Source: Brasenia schreberi (Eukaryota > Streptophyta > Magnoliopsida > Nymphaeales > Cabombaceae). Taken from it: DNA of 64,000 nt. A program made the translations under genes and the position numbers. The notes beneath the pieces were generated by a model that did no database searches, was not told the DNA's origin, and saw only the letters and a list, made by a program, of their open reading frames with translations. The DNA is taken from the NCBI GenBank assembly GCA_036023115.1, contig JAYKKT010000074.1:7059001-7123000 (forward strand), written 5' to 3'. Positions within the stretch are counted from its first letter, which is position 1. Every line of letters begins with the position of its first letter. Of this stretch, positions 26,100-39,385 are shown piece after piece.

Positions 26100-27280
26100 T
26101 AAAGGTTTCCTGTTTCACAGTAACAAATTTGGCCCGCCCGCTCGGGCGCAAACGGCGCGGCCCGGTATATACCCATGTCAGGTCCCGCATCCGGGTTCAG
26201 TTTGGGTTGAGTACTTGTTTTTTAGTTCCAGTCAATCCAAGAGATTCAAGTCATTCAACACAAAAGCATTAGAAAACATTCTTTTTGTGGATGCGTTTTA
26301 AAATTTTGTGTTGTGGGTTGCAGGTTTATGATAGACCTAGTAAGATCCAGGTCCGGCAGTGGGGTCCCGAAATGGTACCTGGACCTAGAGTTGGATCCAA
26401 CCCGTTAACAACTGTGTCGTGTGGGGGTTGAATTATACTTACATATCTTACACGATACATGCACATGTGTGTCATGTGTGTGCATGCATGATTGCTTCTC
26501 ATGGATAAGCACACGCATGATGCACATTCACATACGCAACTACATGACCAACAATGCATGATGGGCAAACCATTCATATATGATGATGGGCAAAGAGACA
26601 AGAAAAGCAATGCAACATTACGTGACACAACAGATACATACTAATAAAATTGAGTTGGGAATGAGTGTCCCGCATTCAACGTCTTCCTTGGTCATCAAGT
26701 CATTTTTTACCGTCATGTATCTCGTGTTCAACTCTTGCATTCTCAGGGCGTACCCTCAGGCATGGGGCGGGCTTGCACCCCACTAAAACCCGCCCGTTGC
26801 CCGTATTAAAAAAGAATTTATAGAACCTGATGGATCTAGGTTTTGAAACCCGAAACCAGTCCCGAGCATGGTTCCTACAACTCCAACAATGATTCAAAGG
26901 CGACGAGGATAAGTATCAGTGGCACGATAAGTCCTCCACAAAGCATATGGAATATGCACCCGTAATGTTAAGACCTGTCCCACCCTACATGACATATAAA
27001 ATAAGATCCACCAAGTTGGGTTGTATCGGTTCAAATTATCGGGCCAGTTTGGAACCGGTCATGTTTGGTTCCACTGTGAGCGTCGGTCCTTATAGAGTGT
27101 TTGATAACCAGGCCAAATACCTGTGTTACTAACCCTTGTCACTTTGCATTTCAACATGTCCCCACTTTTCTACCTAAAAAAAGGCCCACCTCAAGGAGTG
27201 GGCTGATGGAACTGGGCATGACCCCTTTAGGTCCCATTCTTGCAAGGCCTCATTTTCATTTCACACGTGTGGTGCACAAA
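26100..27280. other. Intergenic, no recognised gene
   Basis: Contains short GC-rich tracts with repeated CCCG/CGGGT words and CA/TG-rich stretches. Open frames are short and overlap on both strands. Possibly old transposon debris. Confidence 0.4.
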
Positions 27281-27282
27281 AA

Positions 27283-27365
27283 GCAATAGCTCATCTTGTT
27301 AGAAGTTGAACTCACAAGTTGAAGGTCTTGAAATCAATACCTAGGGCGAGCATACCACTTCGACC
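27283..27365 (+). repeat. Degenerate SINE-like sequence
   Basis: AATAGCTCATCTTG followed about 45 bp later by TTGAAATCAATACCTAGGG resembles a decayed box A/box B pair. The same layout is at 60795-60905. No TSD seen. Confidence 0.3.
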
Positions 27366-27899
27366 TCCACATTTTAACTTTAGATGCAAGGCTTTGGCCT
27401 GTTATTATGTATTTTTTATCACAATACAAATTATGTTTTATCGAGCTCTATGAAAATAAAGAATTTCTATAATTGATCTCGAGAAAAAACTTAGTTGTTG
27501 AATGTAAGAAGGTAACATGGAACAAAGCATTTCTATTGGCAAATGAAAACTAAAAGTTAGAAGAGTAATAACAGGATCATGCCTTTGCCCCCATCAAAGT
27601 CTCAAAATGGCAATTTTGGGGACCAAAACTTGGAAAGTCATGCAATCGTGTCATCAAATGAACAAAGGGCTTAACCTTTGGAAGTCATCGGAGTTAAGAA
27701 GAAGAAAGGGGTATTAGGGAAAGTTTCTTCAAGTCAGGGGCCATTATAAAATTGGCGTTCTTTAGAGAAAATAGACGGTTCTGATCCTCGAGGCTTAATC
27801 GGACGGACACCGTTGATCTAACCGAAGCCCTCAAATCTAGGCAGACAGAAGCGTTAAGAGGGTGTGGCTGCTTTCTCTCTCTGAAGAGGAAGATCAGGA

Positions 27900-27908
27900 G
27901 TTAGGGTT
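27900..27908 (+). promoter_or_regulatory. Telo-box-like element before the RPL15 pseudogene
   Basis: TTAGGGTT is the reverse complement of AACCCTAA, the core of the telo-box common near plant ribosomal-protein gene starts. It lies in the 5' leader next to a pyrimidine-rich CTTTCTCTCTCT stretch, typical of this gene class. Confidence 0.45.
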
Positions 27909-27920
27909 GCCCGGTCGGCA

Positions 27921-30900
27921 ATGGGTGAGTTTCCTGTTTCTCTTTCTCTCTCTATCTCATGGTTCATGAAAGGTTAGTTTGGGAGTAGTAACTTTTGGAG
28001 TTATTGCGGTGTAAGAATTATTTTTTCATCTCAGGAAGCTGAACTTTCTGTATTCCCTTTGAAGAGTTTGGGCTGTCATACACTCTGATGTATTTGTCGA
28101 TTCGAAGTTGGAATTGGTTATGGGTTCTGTGGGGTTCTTGTTGTTGAAATGATTTCTATATTAAGCATCCATATCATGAGATTTAAATGGTCGTTCCATG
28201 GCATTACGATGTACTATGCAGTTGATTTTTACCCTTTGTGTTTGTGGTCTTGTTCTTGGATCTAAGGATGCGGGGCGCATGGAACATTTCCTTGTGAATG
28301 ATACCATCCACTGACTGCTTGATTAATATGGGGCTACAAACGGGTGGTGGTTTTCAGTTTTGGTAACCAAAATTTTTCATTGTCGGTAACCCAATTTTTT
28401 CTAGAATGTTCTTTTAAGTTTTGGATTTTGCACTGTGGAGAACGAGTACTATATTGTGTTCACATGTAGTTTCCAGTTGTTTGTTGTATCTAAACATGTA
28501 TCCACAAAAATAAACAACCTGGTGAATTTGTTGCTTTGATGAGAAATGGACCTGTGATAACTGATCATGTTTTACTAGTATGTTACATTCCTTTTGTTTA
28601 TATACCAATTTTCTCTTCAGTACTGGTTAGATGCTGTTTAGTCTTTTGTCCTTGATGGAATGTCCTTTCCTATGTATTTGTCTTATTTAAATTTGTGTTT
28701 GATGTGATCACAATATGTTTGGACCATATATATTGTGATAAATTCTGGATAGAGGATGGTACGTAAATGTGAGATAAGTTGATAAAAGAAACAACTAAGC
28801 CTTTTCTCACACTAGATGGGGTCAGCTACATGGATCATTTGTTTCTATAGAGCTCAATCCTCTGCCATGCAAATAGTTAACCCAACAAAAGCTAAATCAT
28901 TTTTTATTGTTTTTTTCAATACTTTTGTGGTCCTCTTCTTCCGCTTTTAACATTTTCACCCTCTAGTTTTTCACGCACACCTTTTTAGTGGAGCTTCCTT
29001 TGTTTGCCTTTTCACTTATTCAAACCATCTTAAATGATTTTCTTTCAGGTGCCACTCCCAATTTGTCTCTGATAATCTCATCAAAATACAGTATTTCCGT
29101 GTGTGACCACACATTCATCTTAATTTTTCTAAGTTAGCATGATTAGAGATCTTTGACTGGAATGGATCTCTATTTTAGTCTGTTAGAGTATAAGAAGATG
29201 GTTAACAATGTGGAATTTGCGCAGCTTGTCTAGTCAGAGTTAGAATACATTGGTCAGGTCTTGTTCAGTGTCCTAAATATGACCTGGTGTGTTCCATGAT
29301 TAGGAGCTTACAAGTATGTCTTGGAGCTATGGAGGAAGAAGCAGTCTGACATGATGCGATTTTTGCCGAGGGTGAGGTGCTGGGAATACCGCCAGCAGCC
29401 TTCTATCCTTCACATCACTCATCCAACCCATCATGACAAGGCTCGTTGTCTTGGCTACAAGGCCAAACAGGTAACCTTCTTGTTTCCTATTGTTGGAGTT
29501 GATAATCTTTTTTGAGGGTCTAATTACTATAAGTTGTTGCTGGTTCATGTTATTTCATTTACTGGATTCAATATGCTGGCCTCATAGGATGGTGTCAAGT
29601 CTTGATCGTGATTTAAAGCTTTCACTTTTTCTGTTTTCTGTGGTTTATAGGTCTTCATTTTTCAGCTATATTCATTCTGATGCGCTTTTAGATGCCATTT
29701 TGCAGAGGTTTTCATATTCCTACTGTGCGTGTTTTGCTCGGAATGTCATGGTCAATAACATAGAGATACAAAACATACCAATGCAATAAAAAAATAAATC
29801 AATATTCTTCTTCACTCAATGAAGTAGGTCTTTCACACTTTGGATTTTTCTTTAATTTAACTTTTTTATGCATTTAATGCAAAAAAATAAAGCAGCATAC
29901 TGTATGTTAATGCATTTCCATAACCCTTGCTATAGGTTGTCCGATCCACCTTTTACAACATCGGACATTGTCTTATGCAACATGTGTTCTTAGACTTTGA
30001 TGTCCATATCCATGTCATGTACTCCCACGGTGTTTCTTGTGGCTCATTGCTTAGCCATGTTATCTACCATTGCAACTTGTCACTTGGATCATTTTTAGCT
30101 AGGAACTGTCACATGGGTGCGGGTGCAAGACACGCAATTTTCAGAAATTATGGGTGTGGTAACATCTCTATTATAATTATACTTTATACATTATTATACA
30201 TATTTGATAAGTTGCGATTAGAAGATGCCAGTATCTGCTTCAATCTATATTACTAATTTTGATAAGTTAACTCATTAATAATGTAATATTCAGTCAATAT
30301 TCATGAAATTTCTTAGTCATATTGCAATGAATGTTTAAGCTAGGAGTGATGAGTCGGACACTGGAAAAGTACGATTGTTGAGTGTTGGACACAGGTGTGG
30401 CACCTCGGTGGAAGTGCCTATGTAACATGGGCTAGGAAAGATTTGTTTGTTCTGAGCCCACTACTTTACATCTTGAGTTGCTTGAAATTTCCATTGTAGT
30501 CTTCTTTTTATTAAAACAATGTGCTGAGTAATGCTAAAGTTAATTACTAACGTTCTTTGGTTGACTTTCAGGGATATGTTATCTATCGTGTTTGAGTTGG
30601 GCGTGATGGGAGAAAGAGGCCTGTTCCAAAGGGTATTGTTTATGGTAAGCCTACAAGCGAGGGTATTGGTCATTAAAGCCCACTTTGTGTCTCTTGCTTT
30701 GGATTGTGGGGCTCACTCAACCTACAAGTACTACGAGATAATCTTGGTTGATTTAGCCCACAGTGCCATCCGCAATGATCCTAGAATCAACTGGATCTGC
30801 AAGCCAGTCCATAAGCGCAGAGAGCTTCGTGGATTGACATCGGCTGGAAAGAAATACCCAGGGGCCTTCGAGGAAAAGGCCACCTGCACCACAATGCTCT

Positions 30901-30961
30901 TCCTTCACGGCGGGCAACATGGAAGAGGAACCAAACCCTGTCTCACCGCCGCTACCGTTAG
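27921..30961 (+). pseudogene. RPL15: 60S ribosomal protein L15 pseudogene, introns retained
   Basis: Exon 1 is ATGG at 27921-27924, exon 2 29304-29470, exon 3 30572-30961, all with good GT-AG signals. Exon 2 reads [19 protein letters not shown], then [12 protein letters not shown]. Exon 3 reads GYVIYRV and then hits TGA at 30593-30595 where Arg65 belongs. Further on there is another in-frame stop near 30670, a shortened middle, recognisable [21 protein letters not shown] and [12 protein letters not shown], and a 1-nt insertion before a still readable WKRN...RRYR tail. Normal length is about 204 aa. Because both introns remain, this is a duplicated copy and not a retrocopy. Several Arg codons have become His, Cys or stop through CpG-type changes. 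It cannot make L15 from this frame. Confidence 0.9.
28787..29125 (-). mobile_element. Old degraded RTE LINE fragment
   Basis: AACTAAGCCTTTTCTCACAC through TGTGTGACCACACATTCATC corresponds to the LINE 3' end and C-terminal coding part, heavily substituted. It lies in intron 1 of the RPL15 pseudogene. Confidence 0.8.
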
Positions 30962-32540
30962 ATTTGGTGGACAGTGGTTCTTCTTGTGTTTGTCCTTTTA
31001 CTTTGTTTGGCATCTGGTTTGAGCAAATTTATGAGGGAGTTCTGAGATCATTAAAACTCAGATGTTTTTGTAGGGCCTTCATTTCTATGCTATGCACTTG
31101 GCACATTTGGTTCATTGGCATAACCTCCTCTTGTCTTTCTTAAGTATTGATCGATTTGTTCTTGGCTTTGAGAATAGCTGGCTGGGGCTCGGTAGCATTC
31201 TAATCCCTGACCGGCTGTCGGAGGGTTCAATGCCTCGCTTCCGTGCCGTCGGAGAGTTCCCCACATGAACATGTCAATGGGACTCGTCTGCTTGATCTGA
31301 ACTCGAATGAGAAAATAGCTTCAATTTAGGTGCTTCATCCATATCAAGGTTAGTAGTTACATGTGAACACAAATTATGATCTCGGTGAAATTATTGGCAG
31401 GGCTATTAGATTATGTTACATCGTGCATGAGTCTCGAACCGCTCCCATCCCTTGATGTTGATCAATTCCCTTCTGTGAATTTGTCTCCCAAAGCCTTATT
31501 ATTGGTGATGCCTAACCTTGAGGGGCGAAGAAATATGCTACAAAGCTTCTCAGTTCTTCACAAATCGGCCCTTTACCCTGGGTCTCCTTTCAGCATAAGC
31601 TTTGCGCGAGGCATACCATATCTGCTTGGCAAAATGGCGCTTGCTCCTCTTCTCCCTGTATCTTGAAACCCTTGCCTCCCTACTTTCTGTTGTTGCAGCG
31701 GCACCTGCATTTAACTTCCTTGCATCAGCGCCACCTTCAATTGCTTCTGTGGTGGTTGTGCCGCAACCGGGTACCTAAGGCAGTTTACAAAAGCTGTCAC
31801 GTAGAATTTTGAACTGTTGTATGCGTTCCAACTCTTTCTCGACAAGACTGCTGACGAACCATTAATGGTTTGGATTAATACGAATCTTAGCATACTCTGG
31901 GAGTAGGCACTCATTGATGGTGGCTGTTGGTTCGCCCTTGATTGGTGGGTCCTCTGGACGTCTAGGTTCCCCATCAAACGGCGATCTAATGGTGTATATC
32001 GGAGTATATATTTTTGAGGATCTGCACTTATATCGATTGCTCATTGTTTGTGACCGACTTATAAGGACATTGTTTTTCTTCATTGGTCAAATCAAATCAT
32101 CGTAATTTACTATCTGGGTGGAGCGTGATGCTCTGAATGAAGCGATCAGCTAAAAAGAACTTGCTTTAATGAGTTATTTTTCCAACTTTCTTCGTAGCGG
32201 TGAAATTTAAAAAAGAAAACTACATATATATACTGTAGGTAATATTATATCGAGGCACCAATCTGGTGGGCTTAACGTAGTTAAATTATCATAGCTTCCA
32301 ATTTTACAACTGTAAAATTTAGATAATTCACTGTTATACCTAAAACCAATTCTTATCCCAGACCAAGTGGGGCCTGATGAAGTGGCGCTTAGTTGTCATT
32401 GTACTGTGTCTTGTGTCACTTTGGCACTCAACTCTACAAGAGTAATGTTTCATACTGTTCGATACTCTTGAGGCCTTTCATTGTACTTTCTAAACCTTTC
32501 GCTCTCTAATTTTTCACTTTTTGCACCAAAACTTGATCTA
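30962..32540. other. Intergenic, no recognised gene
   Basis: Short overlapping open frames on both strands (for example around 31376-31666 and 31711-31977) show no motif I know. A tract with GCTGTCGGAGGGTTC and GTCGGAGAGTTCCCC near 31205-31260 may be transposon-derived. Confidence 0.4.
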
Positions 32541-32557
32541 GGATCAACCCATGTGTA

Positions 32558-32668
32558 CAAACCAAAGGGAGGCCAAAGCCCTGCACCCCCCTGGATTCAA
32601 ACTCGCCGCTGCAGCGTGGGAGTAGAGAGCCCTGTCATTGAGCTGATGTCTGGGTGTTGTGTCCAAAC
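32558..32668 (-). mobile_element. tRNA-derived SINE, same family as 7428-7565
   Basis: On the minus strand ATCAGCTCAATGACAGG (box A-like) and GAGTTTGAATCCAGG (box B-like) are followed by CTTTGGCCTCC, the same body as the SINE copies in the chitinase units. No clear TSD. Confidence 0.5.
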
Positions 32669-33121
32669 CACCTTATTTTTGTTCGGTCGCAACATGGGTC
32701 GCAACATGAAGACCAAAGCCAGCTAAGCCCACCATACGAATTGAACTCACACACTGCGTGTGGTGGAGTTGAGATTCATGGCAAAACCACTTTTGGTGGT
32801 CTTTCTCGTGCTCTAATAATATGAGCATCGGCATGAATTACATTGGATGGTCATGCAAAACTTTTTGGTTAGATGATGATCCCAAGATGACATGAATAAC
32901 CTATAAAAAAAACGATGACATAGATGACATTGGGTTTGTTGCCAAATCCTCATCTACCTGGTCACATGATCCATGGCTGCCCTTACAGTTCGAACCCGGA
33001 AAACAAAGATCCAGTAATTAGATATAGATTTGTGAAAGAAAATTACTATATAAAACCAAAAAAACACAGATAAAGCTATTGATCAACAAAGTACACTTAC
33101 TATGTGGTTTCTGCAGGTTAC

Positions 33122-33505
33122 TTGTTCTTGGCTCGGAAACTCCATGGCCTGAGAAGCAGAAGAGCTTGTAGTACTGCAACACACGTCTAAACTTAGCCGG
33201 TCATCAAACGAACTGGCCGGGATAACATCAAGGTCTCCTTGAACCAGGGGCCGTAGCTCCTCAAGTGGGTTTATTTTCTGGCACCCACTTGGTAGCCAAG
33301 TGCTATTGAGCAGCCAATTGTGGCTATCATCTAGTGCAAAGAGTTGAAATTCATGCAAGTCCGGTGCGGGCCGGTAAGAGATGGCTGGGTTTTCGTGTTG
33401 GTATTGTTGCGCAGGCTGCCTGACGCACATGAAGTCATGGCCTAGTTGAGTGCCTGGACTCTGGCTGAGGTGAAAGTGGGCTGAAAACGGCAAGGGATGA
33501 TTCAT
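33122..33505 (-). CDS. Putative first exon of an unidentified protein
   Basis: Minus strand: ATG at 33505, 128 codons, then CAAGAACAA with a GTAACC donor at 33121. A CTATAAAATA box at 33571-33580 lies 66-75 bp before the ATG, a fitting distance for a short leader. The peptide starts MNHPLPFSAHFHLSQSPG, contains LFALDDSHNWLLNSTWLP and a LEELRPLVQGD stretch, and ends SQAMEFPSQEQ. It is rich in Ser, Pro, His and Gln, like N-terminal parts of some transcription factors, but I do not recognise the family. No following exon was identified between 32100 and 33080, so this may be a broken gene or a chance frame. Confidence 0.4.
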
Positions 33506-33780
33506 GTCAGGCCTCGGTACTCAGAGTTCAACTATGGCTTCCGGCCCCTTCAATGTGGGAGGAGGTTTGATATTTTATAGGAGAAGGAAACCAATGACAG
33601 CCAGTGATTTTGATGCATTTATACGAGATCATGGATTTTTTGTGGCGTGGCAGATTCTTTTCCACTTCTTGTATACTGATTGAAATATTTAACTCAAAGA
33701 AACACCTCAAAGAAGAGAAATTTTCAGAAACACACTGAGAAACTTTTGGCAATTCATCTCTTTCATGTATTACGCTTAAC

Positions 33781-33805
33781 CCCCCCCCCCCCCTCTCTCT
33801 CTCTG
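33781..33805. repeat. Poly-C tract followed by (CT)n
   Basis: A run of about 13 C, then CT repeats. Low complexity. Confidence 0.9.
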
Positions 33806-34532
33806 TCAAAGCAGCTGTTTGGAGTCAGAAATGACAGTTCTCATCAAATTTGTGTAAAACAAGTCTTCTACCTAGCTTTATAATACTTTGCTTGTTTGCC
33901 AGAATAAGGAGTTTCATCTGTTGAATTTTTTTTTCTGGATATATGACCAAGGGTGACTTTGTTGTAGACATCGGAAAGATGGGTCGATGATTCTTCAGTC
34001 TTCACTATATATCTATGTCCAACTCTTGTCACTCAAAGCCAAGCATTATCCTACACTAATTGGGGTCGATTGAATGTGTTCTTGTCGTTGTTGTGTTTAG
34101 CATCTCACACTACAAAGATCATTCATGATTGTTCCTTCAATTTTGAAATCTTATGCTACTTTTTTAAAAGTGTTCATCATCACATTAGATACATGATATG
34201 TAAAACATTATCGATCAACTTTAAGCTGATTAGCTGAGCGTGTTTAAGTCATTCTTTCAGGTTCTAGATGGAAGATGCAGCAGATCTGTGTGTATCACTA
34301 AAACTTCTCTATGAACTACTAACTCCTCTTTGATTAGCATTTTTCGTAACCTCCTAAACTTGTAAAGAATATATTTATCTCAAATACCGATTACGTGCGC
34401 TATCGATACTGGGAATGCTCTGATTTGTTAACACCTTTAGCGTGCCAAGATCTCGATGATATGAGCAAATCTGGTAAAATGTTTAGTAAAAGGAAACTAA
34501 ATTGTTGATATATGTGTATCTGTGTTTATATA

Positions 34533-34538
34533 CATTGC

Positions 34539-34569
<31 letters not shown>

Positions 34570-34600
34570 TTTTACATACATTATGTGTGTGAGAGAGAGG
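34533..34600. repeat. (TA)n with adjoining (GA)n microsatellite
   Basis: ATATATAT run at about 34543-34570 followed by TGTGTGTGAGAGAGAGG. The surrounding 33900-36000 has no recognised gene. Confidence 0.85.
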
Positions 34601-34819
34601 ATCAGCTGCCACGACAAATATGTCGCTGTCATTGTGATAAAGTTAGGTGGTTTTTCAAATTAGACTGAACTGTTGGGATACGGATGAAAGCCTGCAAGGT
34701 CAAAAAGTCGATTCACAAGTGCTTCTAAGTTGGTGACTTTCGTTTGCGAGTGGTGTTTGGTTCCCACCTAATTTCGACACGAAAACAGGCCTACGTCAAT
34801 TACATATATTTGTCTCAGG

Positions 34820-34985
34820 TTGACCGATGCGGGGGCTGGATCAGGTGATCTGTGCGATCACGATCTAGCACCTAAACATGCATCATTCATTTCATTTTAG
34901 CACCAATGTCATTAAAATGTGACGTGTTCTCACACCAGATGATGATCGCCTAGATCACCTGATCTACGGCATCCGCATGCATGAT
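34820..34985. repeat. Fold-back (inverted repeat) element, MITE-like
   Basis: The left arm, about 34823-34860 (GATGCGGGGGCTGGATCAGG, then TGATCTGTGCGATCA), pairs with a right arm at about 34942-34978 (GATCGCCTAGATCACCTGAT then CTACGGCATC) as an imperfect inverted repeat. They are separated by about 80 bp. No convincing flanking duplication was seen, so class is open. Confidence 0.45.
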
Positions 34986-35519
34986 GCAATGAATAGGATC
35001 TTGGGACCCGATATATCCATGCATGCTACTTTAAACAGCAAAAAGAGATAATTGAATAATAGGAACTAAAATTTAATTTTCAGTAATAAAATTAGGCTCT
35101 TAAGGAGAAAATCTTGAATATATTCTTAATTAAAAACTGCTTAGAATAAAGAGAATAGAGCTTCTTTTCAGGTTTCTTGCCACCATGGTTTTGCTCAATT
35201 TAACGACAAGAAGAGATCCATTATGTCATTTACAAAAAGTTGGGAGCTTTATCTGCATTGAATAAACAGGGATAAATGAACTTGGAAAGAAACACAAAAT
35301 AGCACATTTAGCTTAATAAGAAACCACATGACCGTTCTCCTTGAGTGCAATAATTAGACAATTGAAAACTAAGCACCGTAATGGAAATTAGTTGTTGCGA
35401 GCAGAAAGAACAGACCATGCTTTAAATACTCAAAGTTTCCGGCGAAACAATTTCCGTTGAATAACAGTAACAATTTCCGGCGAATAACAGTTACCGAGTT
35501 TTCTTATTAGGAATAATGA

Positions 35520-37370
<1,851 letters not shown>

Positions 37371-37371
37371 A

Positions 37372-38375
37372 AGAACAACAACAACTAAGCCTTTTCCCAT
37401 ACTAGACGGGGTCGGCTACATGGATTCTTTGTTTCCACAGATCCCTATCTTGTGCCATGTTAGCAGTTAACTCCCAATAAGCTAGATCATTCTTTATTGT
37501 TTCTTTCCAACACTTTTGTGGTTGTCCTCTACCTCTTTTAATACTTTCCAAATTTAGTTTTTCTAACCTTCTTACGGGTTCTTCTTTTGATCTTCTTTCT
37601 ATATGTCCAAACCATCTTAAATGATGTTCTCTCATTTTATCCTCTATTGGTACCACTCCTACTTTGTTTCTAATAACCTCATTATGTATACGGTCTTTTC
37701 TTGTATGACCACTCATCCATCTCAGCATCTTCATTTCTGTCACAGACATCTTTTGTACATGTTGATGATTAACTGACCAACACTCACAACCATAAAACAT
37801 GGCAGGCCTAATTGTTGCTCTATAATATTTACCTTTTAATTTTAATGGTATCTTCTTATCACAAAGAATACCTGATGCTCCTCTCCATTTTAACCAACCA
37901 GCATTAATTCTATGCGTAACATCTCCATCAATTCTTCCATCACTCTGAAAAATTGACCCTAGGTATTTAAAACTTTCCTTTTGAGGAATGCAATATGTGC
38001 CTATTTTAATTTCTATGTCCTATGAAGTAACCAAATGATCAAACTTACATTCCATATATTCTGTCTTTGTTCTACTAAGTCGAAGGCCTTTGCTTTCTAA
38101 TGTTTCTCTCCACTAATACAATGTCATCTACAAATAACATACACCAAGGTACTTCATCTTGAATATGTTTTGTTAACTCATCCATCACCATTATAAATAA
38201 GTATGGGCTTAAAGTTGATCCTTGATGTAACCCAATATTAACTTCAAAGAAGTCTGTCGTTCATTCATGAGTCCTCACACATGTTTTTGCACCATCATAC
38301 ATGTCTCTTATACGGTTAATATATGTCAATGGGATACCTCTTTTTTCCAAAGTTCTCCAAAGAATCCAACATGAA
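37372..38375 (-). mobile_element. 5'-truncated RTE LINE retaining the RT catalytic box
   Basis: Minus strand: starts around 38375 (LEKRGIPLTYINRIRDMYDG), passes the RT region with [13 protein letters not shown] and the Asp-Asp box [10 protein letters not shown] near 38130, and continues into the C-terminal frame 37402-37800 ([40 protein letters not shown]). It ends in (TTG)n. Small deletions and stops break the frame. It covers the palm region missing from the copy at 22878-25430. Confidence 0.85.
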
Positions 38376-39165
38376 CTCCAACATCTATTTAGATATCTCT
38401 GTTTTCTTCGACGAGTCGTGAGAACACGAGAACAAGGATGAAACTGTTTTTGGTCTCATGAAGACATGATCCTAAAACAGAGATGGAGTGGGGACTTCCC
38501 CAGCCCCAGCCCGGCCCATAAACATCCCAAATACCTAGGGCTGTAGGGGTTTACATGTTTGAACCAAACCAAATAATTAAATGGGTCTACTCATTTACAA
38601 AACCCGGATTCTAATGGGTCCGATACCTGTCAAATTCGAGTCCAACCTGACCCGTTGACACGCTGAGTTATGACTCGTGACATGAAACGACTAGGGACCC
38701 GAACCCGGGTGTCAACATAACCGAAGATTTTGAACTTCCGTCGTGTGGTGCGTTAGACACCTTCTCCGTGTTGTTGCGTTCGGAGGTAAAGCGTTTCATA
38801 TGTCGAACTCCCTTGCTTGCCTTCGTTTCTTTCGGTTTGAGACGGTTTCTTTCCTTGTTCCTTCCGCCTCTAATTCCCATCCTTATATTTGCTATGTTTT
38901 GACTGAGCACTGCCTTTATTCTTCCGACGGTTCCAAGAAACCCTGGTGAGAATTGTTTCCCTGAATCTGAAATTTTTGGTGTGGGAAAGGAAGTTAGTTT
39001 CTCCGTCCGGTTGGTTTTTCTTGTGGAAGTTCACTCTAAGATGGTCTTTCCAAATCTGCTGTTTCGTCCGTTTTTTTTTTTTTGAAAAAATTTACAGTAA
39101 GATGGAAATTACTGATCTGTCGTTCTTTTTCTTGGGAAAGTTAATTCCATTTGGCGGTGATTGGG

Positions 39166-39181
39166 GGAGAGGAGAGAGAGA

Positions 39182-39267
<86 letters not shown>
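39166..39267. repeat. Long (GA)n microsatellite in the 5' leader of the CNR6-like gene
   Basis: About 48 GA units, 119 bp before the ATG at 39386, so possibly within the 5' UTR. GA/CT tracts are common in plant 5' UTRs. Open frames through it are Arg-Glu or Ser-Leu artefacts. Confidence 0.95.
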
Positions 39268-39271
<4 letters not shown>

Positions 39272-39385
39272 ACTGGCGTGGGGTCAAATTTAATCAAAGC
39301 TGGTTTTCATCTATAGAGGTCAAGTTGAGTCCAAGATCAGTTGTAGATTTTGAGTTTTGGGTGGTGCTGGTTTGGTCTTTGGCCA

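Noticed and set aside
34045..34100. Possible very old RTE tail (CCTACACTAATTGGGGTCG and TTGTCGTTGTTG)
   Set aside because: Too diverged and too short to separate from chance without an alignment.
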